Positions 15,065 to 23,208 of a stretch of DNA of 64,000 nt are shown here, one piece after another. The DNA is from Actinomycetota bacterium (GTDB taxonomy: Bacteria; Actinomycetota; Acidimicrobiia; Acidimicrobiales; Ilumatobacteraceae). How positions within the stretch are numbered: position 1 is the stretch's first letter; the number at the start of each line of letters is the position of its first letter. The stretch is from assembly GCA_016870775.1 (NCBI GenBank), contig VGAK01000003.1, forward strand, positions 1-64,000, given 5' to 3'. The notes beneath the pieces were generated by a model, which was not told the DNA's origin, made no database searches, and saw only the letters and a list, made by a program, of their open reading frames with translations. Position numbers and translations under genes: made by a program.

Positions 15065-17509
15065 GTGTCCAAACGCGCCAATTGGCTCCTCCGCTTCGTG
15101 GTCTCGGTGCTCGCCGGGGCGCTCCTCATCACCGCCGCCGTGGTCGGTGCGGCCCCCCACGCGTGGCGGGTGCTGAACGCCCATGATCAGGTGCCCGTGC
15201 GCCTCGGCGCACTCGGCGGGCTGACCTCCCGGTCGCTGATCACCGATTGGAAGGGTGCCCAGATCGGCGTGTTCGAGGCCGAGAGCACCAAGCCGATCCG
15301 ACTCGCCACGCTCCCGAGCGATGTCGTGGGCGCGTTCCTGGCCGTGGAGGACTCCGACTTCTACGGCCACGAGGGGGTGAACCTGCGCTCGCTCGTGCGG
15401 GCGGCACTCGCGAACTTCCAGTACACCGGCGATCGCCAGGGCGCCTCGACGATCACCCAGCAGTTGGTCAAGATCGAGTTCCTCGGCGGTCTGCCGCGCG
15501 ATGGTCGCTACAAGATCCTCCAGGCGCGCTATGCGACCATGCTCGAGAAGACGTCCACCAAGCAGGACATCGTCGAGCGCTACTTGAACCGTGTCTTCCT
15601 CGGCAACAACGCGTACGGCATCCAGGCCGCCGCCGAGGTGTACTTCGGCAAGAGCGCGAGCACTCTCACGCTCGAGGAGGCCGGCCTGCTCGCCGGGCTG
15701 GTGCGGGCACCGAGTTCCTACGACCCGATCCGCAACCCGCTGCGCGCCCGCAAGCGGTTCGGCCAGGTGCTGGAGCGGCTCGTGGACACCGGCCTCATGA
15801 CCGCCGAGCGTGCGGCGGCCCTCGGCGACCCGGCGAGCCCCGACTACTTCCGTCTGCCCGAGACCAAGCGCGAGGCGGCGTCTTCCCCCACGAGCCGCAC
15901 CTACATCAGCGAGATGGTGCGCGATTTCCTCTTGAACCGGTCGACGATCCTCGGCGACTCCTACGCCGAGCGCTACAACACCCTGTATCGCGGGGGCATC
16001 TCGGTGCGCACCACGATCGACAAGGAGGCCCAGGCACACGCCGAAGAGGCGGCGGAGAAACTGCCACCGAACTCGGCGGGGATCGAGTCGGCGCTCATCT
16101 CGCTCGACACCGCGACCGGGGCGATCCGTGCCCTCCGGGGCGGCTCGGGGTTCGTCCCCGGCCGCAACGAGGTGAACCTCGCGCTGCGCAGACGACAGAC
16201 CGGATCCTCGATCAAGATGTTCGTGCTCACCGCCGCGCTCGAGGCCGGGGTGCAGGCGAGCGATCTCATCGACGGCACCCTGCCGTGCACGATGCCCAAT
16301 CCCGAGCAGCCCGATGAGCCGTTCAGGATCTCGAACGGTGTGAGCAAACCCACGACGTCGCTCGCCGAGCAGACATGGCTGTCGATCAACTGCGCGTACG
16401 CGCGCCTCGCCCAGATCGTGGGGCTCCACCGCGTGGTGAACGGCATCTACCGGTACGCGAAGTCGCCGTGGCTCACGCCCGAGACATTCCGGATCCTGCC
16501 GTATGCGAGCCTCTCCACGGGTGCGAACGAGTTGAGTCCCCTCGACATGGCCTCGGGGGCACAGACGCTGGCGAACGGCGGTCTGCACCACGAGCCGTGG
16601 TTCGTCGCCGAGGTGCGTGGTGCCTCCGGTGCGCTGCTGTACAGCCAGGAGGTGAACGGGCCGGCGGTGACGGTCACCTCGCGGGGTCTTCCCCTCACCA
16701 AGATCGTCCAGCCGGTGCTCGCCAAGAACGTCGCCGACCAAGCCGTCGACATCTTGAAGCAGACCCTGGTGCGTGGCACGGCGCGGCGCACGCCGCTCGC
16801 CGACGGACGCGTGGCCGCCGGGAAGACGGGCACCCAGGATCGCAACACCAACGCCTGGTTCGTGGGGTTCACTCCCCAGTTGACCACGGCGGTGTGGGTG
16901 GGCGACCCGAAGGGCTACACACCGATGACGAGGAGACAGGTCCCCGAATTCAGGGCCGATCTCGCAGCGATCGGGCAGAACGGCGTCGTGGGTGGGCTCT
17001 ACCCGGCACGCATCTGGAAGGCCTACACGGACGCGGCGCAGGTGTCGATGCAGGACACCTATGCCGACTCGCGCCCCGATTGGGACGCACCCCCGGCCGC
17101 GGTGCGCAACCCCGTGCGCCTCTACCTGCCCGGACTCGATTGCATCGCCGAGGTCGTGTCGGGTCGGTTGCCCGCAAAGGTGACGGGCACGTGGACCACG
17201 GTGGTGCCCACGGTGCCGCCTGCTCCCGCGGTGCCGGCGGTGGTCGGCACGACAATCCCGCCGCCATCGGTGCCGACCACGACGCTTCCCGGCACGGCGA
17301 CCGCGACAACCGCGCCCGCCACGATCGGGCCCGCCGCACCGACGCCGACGGCACCACTTGGGCCGGTCGTGCGCGTGGTGGATCCGGGCACCACGATCGC
17401 GCCATCGGTGACCGATCCCACGGTTCCGGTGGTGGGCGTCGACCCGGATCGTTTCCTCGTCTATGACTGCACCCGCGGGGTTCCCCCGCGCATTCGCACC
17501 ACTCCGTAG
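15065..17509 (+). CDS. Class A penicillin-binding protein (bifunctional transglycosylase/transpeptidase)
   Basis: The protein has 814 residues and an N-terminal membrane anchor (residues ~8-30). The GT51 domain has catalytic Glu95 in EDSDFYGHEG and GASTITQQLVK; the transpeptidase has SSIK at 381-384, SIN near 440 and KTG at 587. The C-terminal ~110 residues are Pro/Thr/Val-rich, as in actinobacterial PonA-type proteins, and probably span the wall. It polymerises and cross-links peptidoglycan. The start is GTG 15065, 75 bp after fhs. Confidence 0.93.
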   Translation: MSKRANWLLRFVVSVLAGALLITAAVVGAAPHAWRVLNAHDQVPVRLGALGGLTSRSLITDWKGAQIGVFEAESTKPIRLATLPSDVVGAFLAVEDSDFYGHEGVNLRSLVRAALANFQYTGDRQGASTITQQLVKIEFLGGLPRDGRYKILQARYATMLEKTSTKQDIVERYLNRVFLGNNAYGIQAAAEVYFGKSASTLTLEEAGLLAGLVRAPSSYDPIRNPLRARKRFGQVLERLVDTGLMTAERAAALGDPASPDYFRLPETKREAASSPTSRTYISEMVRDFLLNRSTILGDSYAERYNTLYRGGISVRTTIDKEAQAHAEEAAEKLPPNSAGIESALISLDTATGAIRALRGGSGFVPGRNEVNLALRRRQTGSSIKMFVLTAALEAGVQASDLIDGTLPCTMPNPEQPDEPFRISNGVSKPTTSLAEQTWLSINCAYARLAQIVGLHRVVNGIYRYAKSPWLTPETFRILPYASLSTGANELSPLDMASGAQTLANGGLHHEPWFVAEVRGASGALLYSQEVNGPAVTVTSRGLPLTKIVQPVLAKNVADQAVDILKQTLVRGTARRTPLADGRVAAGKTGTQDRNTNAWFVGFTPQLTTAVWVGDPKGYTPMTRRQVPEFRADLAAIGQNGVVGGLYPARIWKAYTDAAQVSMQDTYADSRPDWDAPPAAVRNPVRLYLPGLDCIAEVVSGRLPAKVTGTWTTVVPTVPPAPAVPAVVGTTIPPPSVPTTTLPGTATATTAPATIGPAAPTPTAPLGPVVRVVDPGTTIAPSVTDPTVPVVGVDPDRFLVYDCTRGVPPRIRTTP

Positions 17510-17519
17510 CATCGAAGCC

Positions 17520-18020
17520 GTGATCTTCTGGTTCCTCGGCACCGTGAGCGTCGCCGTGTGGTTCGTGTTCCGCGACGACCGTCTCGACCACCGGGTGCTG
17601 GCTCTCGGGGCGTTGGCGCCCGACGTGGTGGACGGCGTGACCGGGGGAGTCTGGGTGGCACACTCGCTGACGGCGAGCGTCGTGCTGCTGGGTGCGGTGA
17701 TGGCACTCACGGTCCGACGCCGGGCAGCGCGCAAGCGCTGGCTCGCGCTCCCGATCGGCACCTTCTTGCACCTCGTCTTCGACGGAGCCTTCGCCGACAC
17801 GGGCTCGTTCTGGTGGCCCTTCACGGGGCTCGCCACCTCGGGCGATGCGCTGCCGAGCATCGCGCGCGGCTGGTGGAACATTCCCCTCGAGATCGTGGGG
17901 CTCGCTCTGGTCGCGTTCATGGTGTCCCGCCACGGTCTGACAGACCCGGCACGTCGCCGCGAGTTCGTGCGCACGGGCCGTCTCACCGACCCCGATCCGG
18001 GGGGAGTGGGCCAGTGCTGA
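17520..18020 (+). CDS. Membrane protein, DUF457/metal-dependent-hydrolase-like
   Basis: The 166-residue membrane protein starts at GTG 17520 (VIFWFLGTVSVAVWF). Features are HRVLALGALAPDVVDG, VAHSLTASVVLLGAV and GTFLHLVFDGAFAD. The pattern of His and Asp residues in and beside membrane segments (DH, PD, HS, HLxxD) recalls the YdjM/DUF457 membrane-bound hydrolase-like family. The function of that family is poorly known. Its 3' end overlaps the start of the phosphatase gene by 7 bp. Confidence 0.7.
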   Translation: MIFWFLGTVSVAVWFVFRDDRLDHRVLALGALAPDVVDGVTGGVWVAHSLTASVVLLGAVMALTVRRRAARKRWLALPIGTFLHLVFDGAFADTGSFWWPFTGLATSGDALPSIARGWWNIPLEIVGLALVAFMVSRHGLTDPARRREFVRTGRLTDPDPGGVGQC

Positions 18021-18592
18021 TCCTGGTTCGTCACGGGCAGACACGCATCAACGCGGGCGGGCTCCTCCAGGGACGCATCGACCTGCCACTCGATGACGTC
18101 GGCCGCGGCCAGGCCGAGGCGATCGGCCGGGCGGTGCGTGCGCGGTTCCCCGGGGCGACGGTGGTGTCGAGCCCGCTCCAGCGCGCGCGCCAGACCGCCG
18201 AGGCCATCGTGTCGTCGCCGGTGCTCGACGAGCGTTTCCTCGAGCTCGACTACGGCGACTTCGACGGCAGGGCGATGACGGACGTGCCCGAGGAGACATG
18301 GGCGATGTGGCGTGGCGACCCGCACTTTCGTCCGCCGAACGGCGAGACCCTGGTCGAGTTGGACCTGCGGGTACGCCCGGCGCTCGAGGAACTGGCCGAG
18401 ACGGCCCGCACGTGCGATGTCGTGGTGGTCTCGCACGTGTCACCGATCAAGAGCGCGGTGACGTGGGCCCTCGGGGTCGGGCCCGAGGCCACGTGGAGGT
18501 GCTCGCTCGACCGCGCCTCGATCACCACGATCGCGGTGTCGGGGCGCGGTCCGGCGCTCGTCGGGTTCAACGACACCTCGCACCTGGGCTGA
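18014..18592 (+). CDS. Histidine phosphatase (phosphoglycerate mutase-like) family protein
   Basis: A 192-residue protein starting at GTG 18014, with GGGGAG ribosome-site bases at 18001-18006. LVRHGQT holds the catalytic RHG; SSPLQRARQTAEAI, ELDYGDFDG (acid residue region) and VVVVSHVSPIKSAVTWALG (second His) complete the pocket. This GpmB/CobC-like class removes phosphate from small molecules such as alpha-ribazole phosphate, phosphosugars or glucosyl-3-phosphoglycerate. The substrate cannot be read from sequence. Overlaps the preceding membrane protein gene. Confidence 0.88.
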   Translation: MLILVRHGQTRINAGGLLQGRIDLPLDDVGRGQAEAIGRAVRARFPGATVVSSPLQRARQTAEAIVSSPVLDERFLELDYGDFDGRAMTDVPEETWAMWRGDPHFRPPNGETLVELDLRVRPALEELAETARTCDVVVVSHVSPIKSAVTWALGVGPEATWRCSLDRASITTIAVSGRGPALVGFNDTSHLG

Positions 18593-18633
18593 CCCGACCC
18601 GAACCGACCCGAACCGATCCGACCCGATCCGAT
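18591..18633. repeat. Short degenerate tandem repeat of (GA)CCCGA/ACCGA units
   Basis: About eight 5-bp units of type GACCC/GAACC/GATCC run in tandem from the stop codon of the phosphatase gene into the intergenic space. The units alternate ACCCG, AACCG and ATCCG. It is low complexity and likely polymorphic; no function is evident. Confidence 0.6.
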
Positions 18634-18678
18634 CAAACAGAGTCGGGTACGGCCCGCCGGGCAGACGACGGTGCAACA

Positions 18679-18915
18679 ATGGGTGCGGTGCTGCACGGGG
18701 AGATGAACCTTCGCGAGACCATCGCCCACTTGGTGCGAACCGAGCGCGAGGCCCAGAGCCGCTTCCGGGTCGGCTCTCCGTGCCGCTTCGTGCGGGGCAT
18801 CGACGTCTTCGTGCACATCTTCATTCCCGAGATCATCGAGAACATCGCACCGCGCTTGGCTCGCTACCTCCGGCGGACGAGTCCGCGCTGGGGACGCTCG
18901 TGGCGCGAGTGGTGA
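18679..18915 (+). CDS. Hypothetical protein, 78 aa
   Basis: An open frame of 78 residues starting MGAVLHGEMN and ending RSWREW; ATG 18703 is an alternative start. It contains a basic, amphipathic first half and FVRGIDVFVHIFIPEIIENIAPRLARYL, then a basic tail (RRTSPRWGRSWREW). No family is recognised. The frame stands alone between the phosphatase and VOC genes, with no competing gene on either strand, which is the main support. Confidence 0.5.
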   Translation: MGAVLHGEMNLRETIAHLVRTEREAQSRFRVGSPCRFVRGIDVFVHIFIPEIIENIAPRLARYLRRTSPRWGRSWREW

Positions 18916-19030
18916 GACGCACCAGAGCCCCCCAGCGGGTGGTCGTTTCCCACCGGCGGGGCGTCGGCAACCGTGCCCCGCGAATCCCGGGCGGTGGCGC
19001 ACGGGGTGCCGGGGCATTAGACAAGGGGAC

Positions 19031-19711
19031 ATGACGGCACCGAACGGTCTCCACCACCTCGCCCTGAGCACCGCTGACATCAAGTCCCAGATCGAGTACT
19101 TCACCGACGTCCTCGGCTTCGAACTCGTCGCCCTGTACTGGATGCACGGCGTCGACGGCGCATGGCACGGGTTCCTGCGCATGAACGACACGTGCTCGGT
19201 CGCGTTCGTGCAGATGGATGCGATCAAGAGCATCGACAGGGTCACGGGCACGACGCATGCCGGCAACGCGGGAGGCGCGACCGCTGGTGGCACCATGCAG
19301 CACGTGGCGTTCAACGTGGACACCTACGAGGACCTCATCGCCATGCGCTCGCGCATCAGATCCCGTGGTGTGAACGTGATGGGGCCGCTGCACCACGGGA
19401 TGTGCGACTCCATCTACTTCGCGGGTCCCGAGGGGCTCGTGCTCGAGGTTGCGACCTCCAGCGAACCGATCGACGGACGCAAATGGATCGACCCCGAGGT
19501 GGTCGCGCTCGCGGGCATCAGCGAGGAGGACCTCGCCCGATACCGCAGTCCGGCAACCTTCGATGCGCCGGCGGAACCGTTGCCGAACCCGCCGATCGAC
19601 AGCGCCAAGCCCCATCTCGAGTACCCCGAGGCGGTGTACCGGACGCTGATGGCGATGCCAGATGATGAGGTGACGCGACGCTTCTCGGAGAGCGAGCCGC
19701 CGGTCAGCTGA
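19031..19711 (+). CDS. VOC-family (glyoxalase/dioxygenase-like) protein
   Basis: A 226-residue protein starting after AAGGGG (19022-19027). The vicinal-oxygen-chelate fold shows in LHHLALSTADIKSQIEYFTDVLGFELV, a first metal ligand His in that strand, MQHVAFNVDTYEDLIAM with a second His, and SIYFAGPEGLVLEVATSS with the third Glu ligand. A ~60-residue C-terminal extension is rich in Pro and Glu. Members include dioxygenases, lyases and resistance proteins; the reaction here is unknown. The convergent rnpB gene lies immediately downstream. Confidence 0.85.
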   Translation: MTAPNGLHHLALSTADIKSQIEYFTDVLGFELVALYWMHGVDGAWHGFLRMNDTCSVAFVQMDAIKSIDRVTGTTHAGNAGGATAGGTMQHVAFNVDTYEDLIAMRSRIRSRGVNVMGPLHHGMCDSIYFAGPEGLVLEVATSSEPIDGRKWIDPEVVALAGISEEDLARYRSPATFDAPAEPLPNPPIDSAKPHLEYPEAVYRTLMAMPDDEVTRRFSESEPPVS

Positions 19712-19727
19712 CCCGGGCGAACCGGGT
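19711..19727. terminator. Short hairpin between convergent VOC gene and rnpB
   Basis: ACCCGG (19711-19716) pairs with CCGGGT (19722-19727) around a GCGAA loop. It sits at the 3' ends of both the VOC gene and the RNase P RNA. There is no T tract; a terminator role is inferred from position. Confidence 0.35.
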
Positions 19728-19739
19728 CGGCCTTGGTGG

Positions 19740-20090
19740 GTGACGGTGAGTCGCCCTGTAAGCGGGGTTCTGTGCTCGCTCGCGCGAGCGGTGACCATCC
19801 ATCTGAGCGGCCTACCCGGAGGTTGCCTTCCGGCGGGCGGGCAGCCCTCCTCCTGCTTGGCCTTGCTTCGAACGGGGTTTGCCGAGCCGTGCGGATCGCT
19901 CCGCACGCTGGTGCGCCCTTACCGCACCGTTTCACCCTTGCCTGTGGCTTGCGCCCATCGGCGGTCTGTTCTCTGTTGCACTGTCCGTCAGGTCGCCCCG
20001 ACCTGGCTCTCGCCAGCGTTCTGCCCTGTGAAGCCCCGACTTTCCTCGATGTCTGGCGACACCGCGGTCACCCGGGCGACTCACCGTCGG
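19740..20090 (-). ncRNA. rnpB: RNase P RNA (type A)
   Basis: On the minus strand the sequence shows the conserved RNase P core: GAGGAAAGTCGGGGCTTC and CAGGGCAGAACGCTGG (P3/P4 region), GGCAAGGGTGAAACGGTG, CGGTAAGGGCGCACC (CR-II/III region), CACAGAACCCCGCTTACAGGG (P4 partner and 3' end), and P1 formed by a perfect 15-bp pairing of 19742-19756 with 20074-20088. This RNA is the catalytic part of the ribozyme that removes 5' leaders from pre-tRNAs. The length of ~350 nt fits. Exact 5' and 3' ends are estimated from P1. Confidence 0.95.
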
Positions 20091-20240
20091 CTCCGAGTGT
20101 ACGGAGCCACGACGAGCCGCGACGGCGCAGTTCGACTGTGGGAACGATCCGACCGAGCCCCCGCCATGCCGGACACCGCACGATGCGGAGGATCATTCGG
20201 CCGAGGTGCTCGCCGGTGTCGGGTCGCCCACCGGAGCCTC

Positions 20241-20291
20241 GTGGCTCACCACATGATTGTGGCTCACCACATGCTCGTGGCTCACCACATG
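20241..20291. repeat. Three in-frame copies of a 15-bp unit carrying the gene stop codon (18-bp period)
   Basis: GTGGCTCACCACATG occurs at 20241-20255, 20259-20273 and 20277-20291, separated by ATT and CTC. Read on the minus strand each unit is CATGTGGTGAGCCAC. The copy inside the ferritin-like gene supplies its last codons, ATG TGG TGA. The 18-bp period keeps the frame, so the tail Met-Trp-stop is present three times in a row. Confidence 0.95.
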
Positions 20292-21076
20292 TAGGAGTTG
20301 TAGCTCGGGGTCTCGAGCGTGACGGATCCCTTGAGGCCGGCCTCGTTCTTCTTCCCGAGTGGCACCTGCACCGAGGCGAGCGTGCCGAATGTCGACTGCA
20401 GCGCCGAGAACGTCGGGTTGCCGTCGGCGCCGATCGTCGAGGCGAATCCCTTGGCACCGGGCGCGACCTGCAGCGCGATCACGGCGGCGCGGCGCGACGC
20501 GCCAGCGGCCAGTTCCATCATCTGTGCGCGCAGCTCGGCAGCGGTGGTCTTGGGCACGAACCCCTGGTAGGTGCTCGCCACGATGGTCTGCAGCGCATGG
20601 GCGAGCATCAGTCCGTCGGTGTCGGGCTCGGTGCTCTCGCCGACCAGCCCGAGTGCCTCGTCGGCCCAGTTGGCCCTGAGTCGCGCATTGGCCTCGTCGA
20701 CGGGCTTGCCCCCGCGCGCCACCACGAGCTCGCGCAGCGCCAGGAGCGCGTTCTCGTGACCCTTCGCGAGGTCGTTCATCAGGGTTGAGTTCGCGCCGGT
20801 GGCGAGCGTGGAGGAGGTCAGCGCCTCGTGCGCCAGCTTCTCCACCGACATCGCGGTGCGCAGCAGCACCACGTCGGTGAGACTGACCTCATCCAGTGTC
20901 TGGGGCTCGGTTGCCTCACCGAGGCGCGCCACTGACTGGGGCGCCGAGTCGGCGCACGCTGCGAGCACCACGCCCGCGAGCGCGGCGGCACCGCCGTGTC
21001 GCAGGAGTCCGCGCCGCGACACCGACGGGTGCTCGCCCGTCATCTCGTCGCGGGTCTCGATCGTCTCGTCGTTCAT
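20282..21076 (-). CDS. Tat-exported ferritin-like domain lipoprotein
   Basis: The protein has about 264 residues from ATG 21076 (GAAAGG 11 bp upstream); GTG 21100, overlapping the upstream stop as GTGA, is an alternative start. A twin-arginine signal SRRGLLRHGG leads into a hydrophobic core ending LAAC, so export as a lipoprotein is likely. The rest is a mainly helical ferritin-like bundle (SVEKLAHEAL, KGHENALLALRELV, EALGLVGESTE). Pairing with a second ferritin-like gene upstream is common in actinobacteria. Iron storage or metal oxidation outside the membrane is possible but unproven. The C-terminus ends in the triplicated Met-Trp-stop unit. Confidence 0.78.
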   Translation of the reverse strand: MNDETIETRDEMTGEHPSVSRRGLLRHGGAAALAGVVLAACADSAPQSVARLGEATEPQTLDEVSLTDVVLLRTAMSVEKLAHEALTSSTLATGANSTLMNDLAKGHENALLALRELVVARGGKPVDEANARLRANWADEALGLVGESTEPDTDGLMLAHALQTIVASTYQGFVPKTTAAELRAQMMELAAGASRRAAVIALQVAPGAKGFASTIGADGNPTFSALQSTFGTLASVQVPLGKKNEAGLKGSVTLETPSYNSYMW

Positions 21077-21096
21077 CGTGGATCGGGCCTTTCGGG

Positions 21097-21660
21097 TCAC
21101 AGTCCGGCCGCGGCGAGGGGCGCAGCACCGGAGAGAAGCGCGAGAGCCGCGACGTGGCGGGCCTCGACGGTGATGATGGATGCGATCAGCGACGCGGCGT
21201 CGGTGCCCTTGATCCGGGCGAGTGTGCCGAGGTGGACCTGCACCGTCTCATCCTCGAGACGGGAGAGCACGCCCGCCACGGCCGCGACCGAGCCGGTCGG
21301 TTCGGCGAGAGGGATCGAGTCCACTGCCCCGAGATCGGGACCCAGGAATCCGGCGAGGGCCTGTTTGTAGGCGAGGTGGTGGTCGTGGATGACCTTCATC
21401 GCGGCCTTGTCGTCGGCGCCCGAGGTCGTGGCGACCACCGAGGCGTAGGTGGCGACGAGGGCGGCCTCACGCTGGATGACCGCGTTCAGGGCGCCGTTGT
21501 CCGCCGCATCGCGCTTCGGCAGGTCGGGCCCGCTCGCTGCGCGCGCGGTGCCGGCGAGCACGGGCGCAAGGGCCGCGGCCGTGCCCCCGGCGAGGAGCGA
21601 GGCGATCAAGCGGCGCCGGGATGTGGCGGTCTCGGTGGGGAGTTCGTCGTGAGTGTCCAC
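21097..21660 (-). CDS. Tat-exported ferritin-like domain protein
   Basis: The 187-residue protein starts at GTG 21660 behind AAGGAA. The Tat signal TSRRRLIASLL is followed by a hydrophobic stretch ending GTARA, a likely signal-peptidase site. The mature part is a four-helix ferritin-like domain with REAALVATYASVV, HDHHLAYKQALAGF, EDETVQVHLGTL and VEARHVAALALL; EARH is a ferritin-type ExxH metal motif. It resembles the DUF4439-type domain. Translationally linked to the second ferritin-like gene downstream. Confidence 0.8.
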   Translation of the reverse strand: MDTHDELPTETATSRRRLIASLLAGGTAAALAPVLAGTARAASGPDLPKRDAADNGALNAVIQREAALVATYASVVATTSGADDKAAMKVIHDHHLAYKQALAGFLGPDLGAVDSIPLAEPTGSVAAVAGVLSRLEDETVQVHLGTLARIKGTDAASLIASIITVEARHVAALALLSGAAPLAAAGL

Positions 21661-21734
21661 TCGTGTGGTTCCTTCGTGCGTGCGTCTGTGAACGGCGATT
21701 CGGCTGTCGGGGGTGCCTTGTCCGGCCCCCAACA

Positions 21735-23186
21735 CTAGAAGTCGAGTGCCGAGAGGTCGGGTATCCATGAACGCGTCCTGGTCACCGCCTCTGCCCATTG
21801 TGCCCTCGATGGGCTCGACTCTCCCGACGGCTCGACGACCCTGGCCCCCGTGATGTGCGCCGTTGCCGACCCGAGATCGTCCCATTGTCCGACGGCTGTG
21901 CCGGCGAGGAACCCCGCACCGAGCGTGGTGGCCTCCGTGACAGGAGACACCACGACGGGGCGGGCGATCGCGTTCGCGAGAGCCTGCACGAACACGGAGT
22001 TGCGGCTCATGCCGCCGTCGATGCGCAGGGTCGCCACGCTCTGGCCCGAGTCGGTCTCGGCGGCCTCGAGTAGGTCGGCACCGCGATGGGCGATTCCCTC
22101 GAGGACGGCGCGCACGATGTGGGCGCGCGTGGTGCCGCGCGTGATGCCGAGGAGCGCGCCGCGCGCCCCGTAGTCCCAGTGCGGTGTGCCAAGGCCAAGG
22201 AGCGCGGGAACGAAGGCGACACCGTCGGTGGATGCGACGCTCGCAGCGACACCCTCGGACTGGGCCGCCGAATCGATGAGACCGAGTCCGTCGCGGAGCC
22301 ACTCCACGCACGTGCCGGCCGAGAGCATGACGGCCTCGGTGCCGTAGGAGATGCCGTCGCGCGCCGAGGAGAACGCCACTATCGGGAACGTTCCCCCCGC
22401 GGTGCGACGCGCCGTCCCCGGGGCTCTGGTTCCGGTGAACAGGTCCAGCATTCCGCCGGTGCCGAACGTGGCTTTTGCCGTCCCGGGTGCGAGGCATCCC
22501 TGTCCCACCAGGGACGCCTGCTGGTCGCCGACGAGCGCGGCGATGGGCGGTGAACCCGGCAGTGCCGACGCCTCGCCGATCACCCCGGATGTGTGGACGA
22601 TCCGGGGGAGAACCGCCGGGTCGATCCCGAGTGCATCGAGGACACCGGCGTCCCATGCGCTCCCGTCCGCAGTCGTGAGCCCGGTCACCGCGGCATTGCT
22701 GTGGTCGGTCGCGTGCACCGCGCCGCGGGAGAGTCTCCACGCGACGAACGAATCGAGGGTGCCGAAGATGACGTCGGCGTCGCGCGCACCGGCGACATTG
22801 GCGATCAACCAGGCGATCTTGGTCGCGCTCTGATTGGGCGCCAGTGGTAATCCATGTGTCGCGCGCGCCACCAGGCACTCGCCGACGGTGCGCAGGTCCT
22901 GCCACCCCAGTCCCATCGCGATCGGTTCCCCGCTCGATCTCCGCCACCCGAGCACCGAGGCTCGTTGATTGGTGATCCCGACGGCGTCCACCGGCTGGTC
23001 GCCCGCGGCGATGCGCACGCATTCCAGGATCGTGTCCCACAGGGTGGTGGCGTCGAACTCGACCAGACCCGGGGCGGGGCTCTGCGGTGGGGTCTCGACG
23101 TGGTGGAGCCCGGTCAACATGGCCTCGTCGGTGAGGACCGCTGCCCGAACACCGCTCGTGCCGATGTCGATGACGAGTGTCCTCAT
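21735..23186 (-). CDS. FGGY-family carbohydrate kinase, glycerol-kinase-like paralogue
   Basis: The protein has 483 residues. The ATP-grasp of the actin-like fold begins TLVIDIGTSGVRAAVL; further FGGY features are VGITNQRASVLGW, GDQQASLVGQGCLAPGTAKATFGTGG, GTPHWDYGARGALLGITRGTTRAHIVRAVLEGIAHR and RIDGGMSRNSVFVQALAN. GITNQR and the last two motifs are glycerol-kinase-like, but bona fide GlpK is at 35958-37418. With a GlpD and an alkyl-DHAP-synthase-like gene upstream in the same direction, the substrate is likely glycerol or a related polyol. Confidence 0.82.
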   Translation of the reverse strand: MRTLVIDIGTSGVRAAVLTDEAMLTGLHHVETPPQSPAPGLVEFDATTLWDTILECVRIAAGDQPVDAVGITNQRASVLGWRRSSGEPIAMGLGWQDLRTVGECLVARATHGLPLAPNQSATKIAWLIANVAGARDADVIFGTLDSFVAWRLSRGAVHATDHSNAAVTGLTTADGSAWDAGVLDALGIDPAVLPRIVHTSGVIGEASALPGSPPIAALVGDQQASLVGQGCLAPGTAKATFGTGGMLDLFTGTRAPGTARRTAGGTFPIVAFSSARDGISYGTEAVMLSAGTCVEWLRDGLGLIDSAAQSEGVAASVASTDGVAFVPALLGLGTPHWDYGARGALLGITRGTTRAHIVRAVLEGIAHRGADLLEAAETDSGQSVATLRIDGGMSRNSVFVQALANAIARPVVVSPVTEATTLGAGFLAGTAVGQWDDLGSATAHITGARVVEPSGESSPSRAQWAEAVTRTRSWIPDLSALDF

Positions 23187-23208
23187 GAGCGGGACACGGA
23201 CCGCGGTC

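Noticed and set aside
13106-18436. A 1776-codon open frame on the minus strand
   Set aside because: It lies opposite fhs, the class A PBP and the phosphatase genes, has no domain, and has the Arg/Gly/His-rich composition of an antisense frame in GC-rich DNA.
20241-20291. CRISPR array
   Set aside because: Spacers would be 3 bp; it is a short tandem repeat at a gene end. No cas genes in the window.
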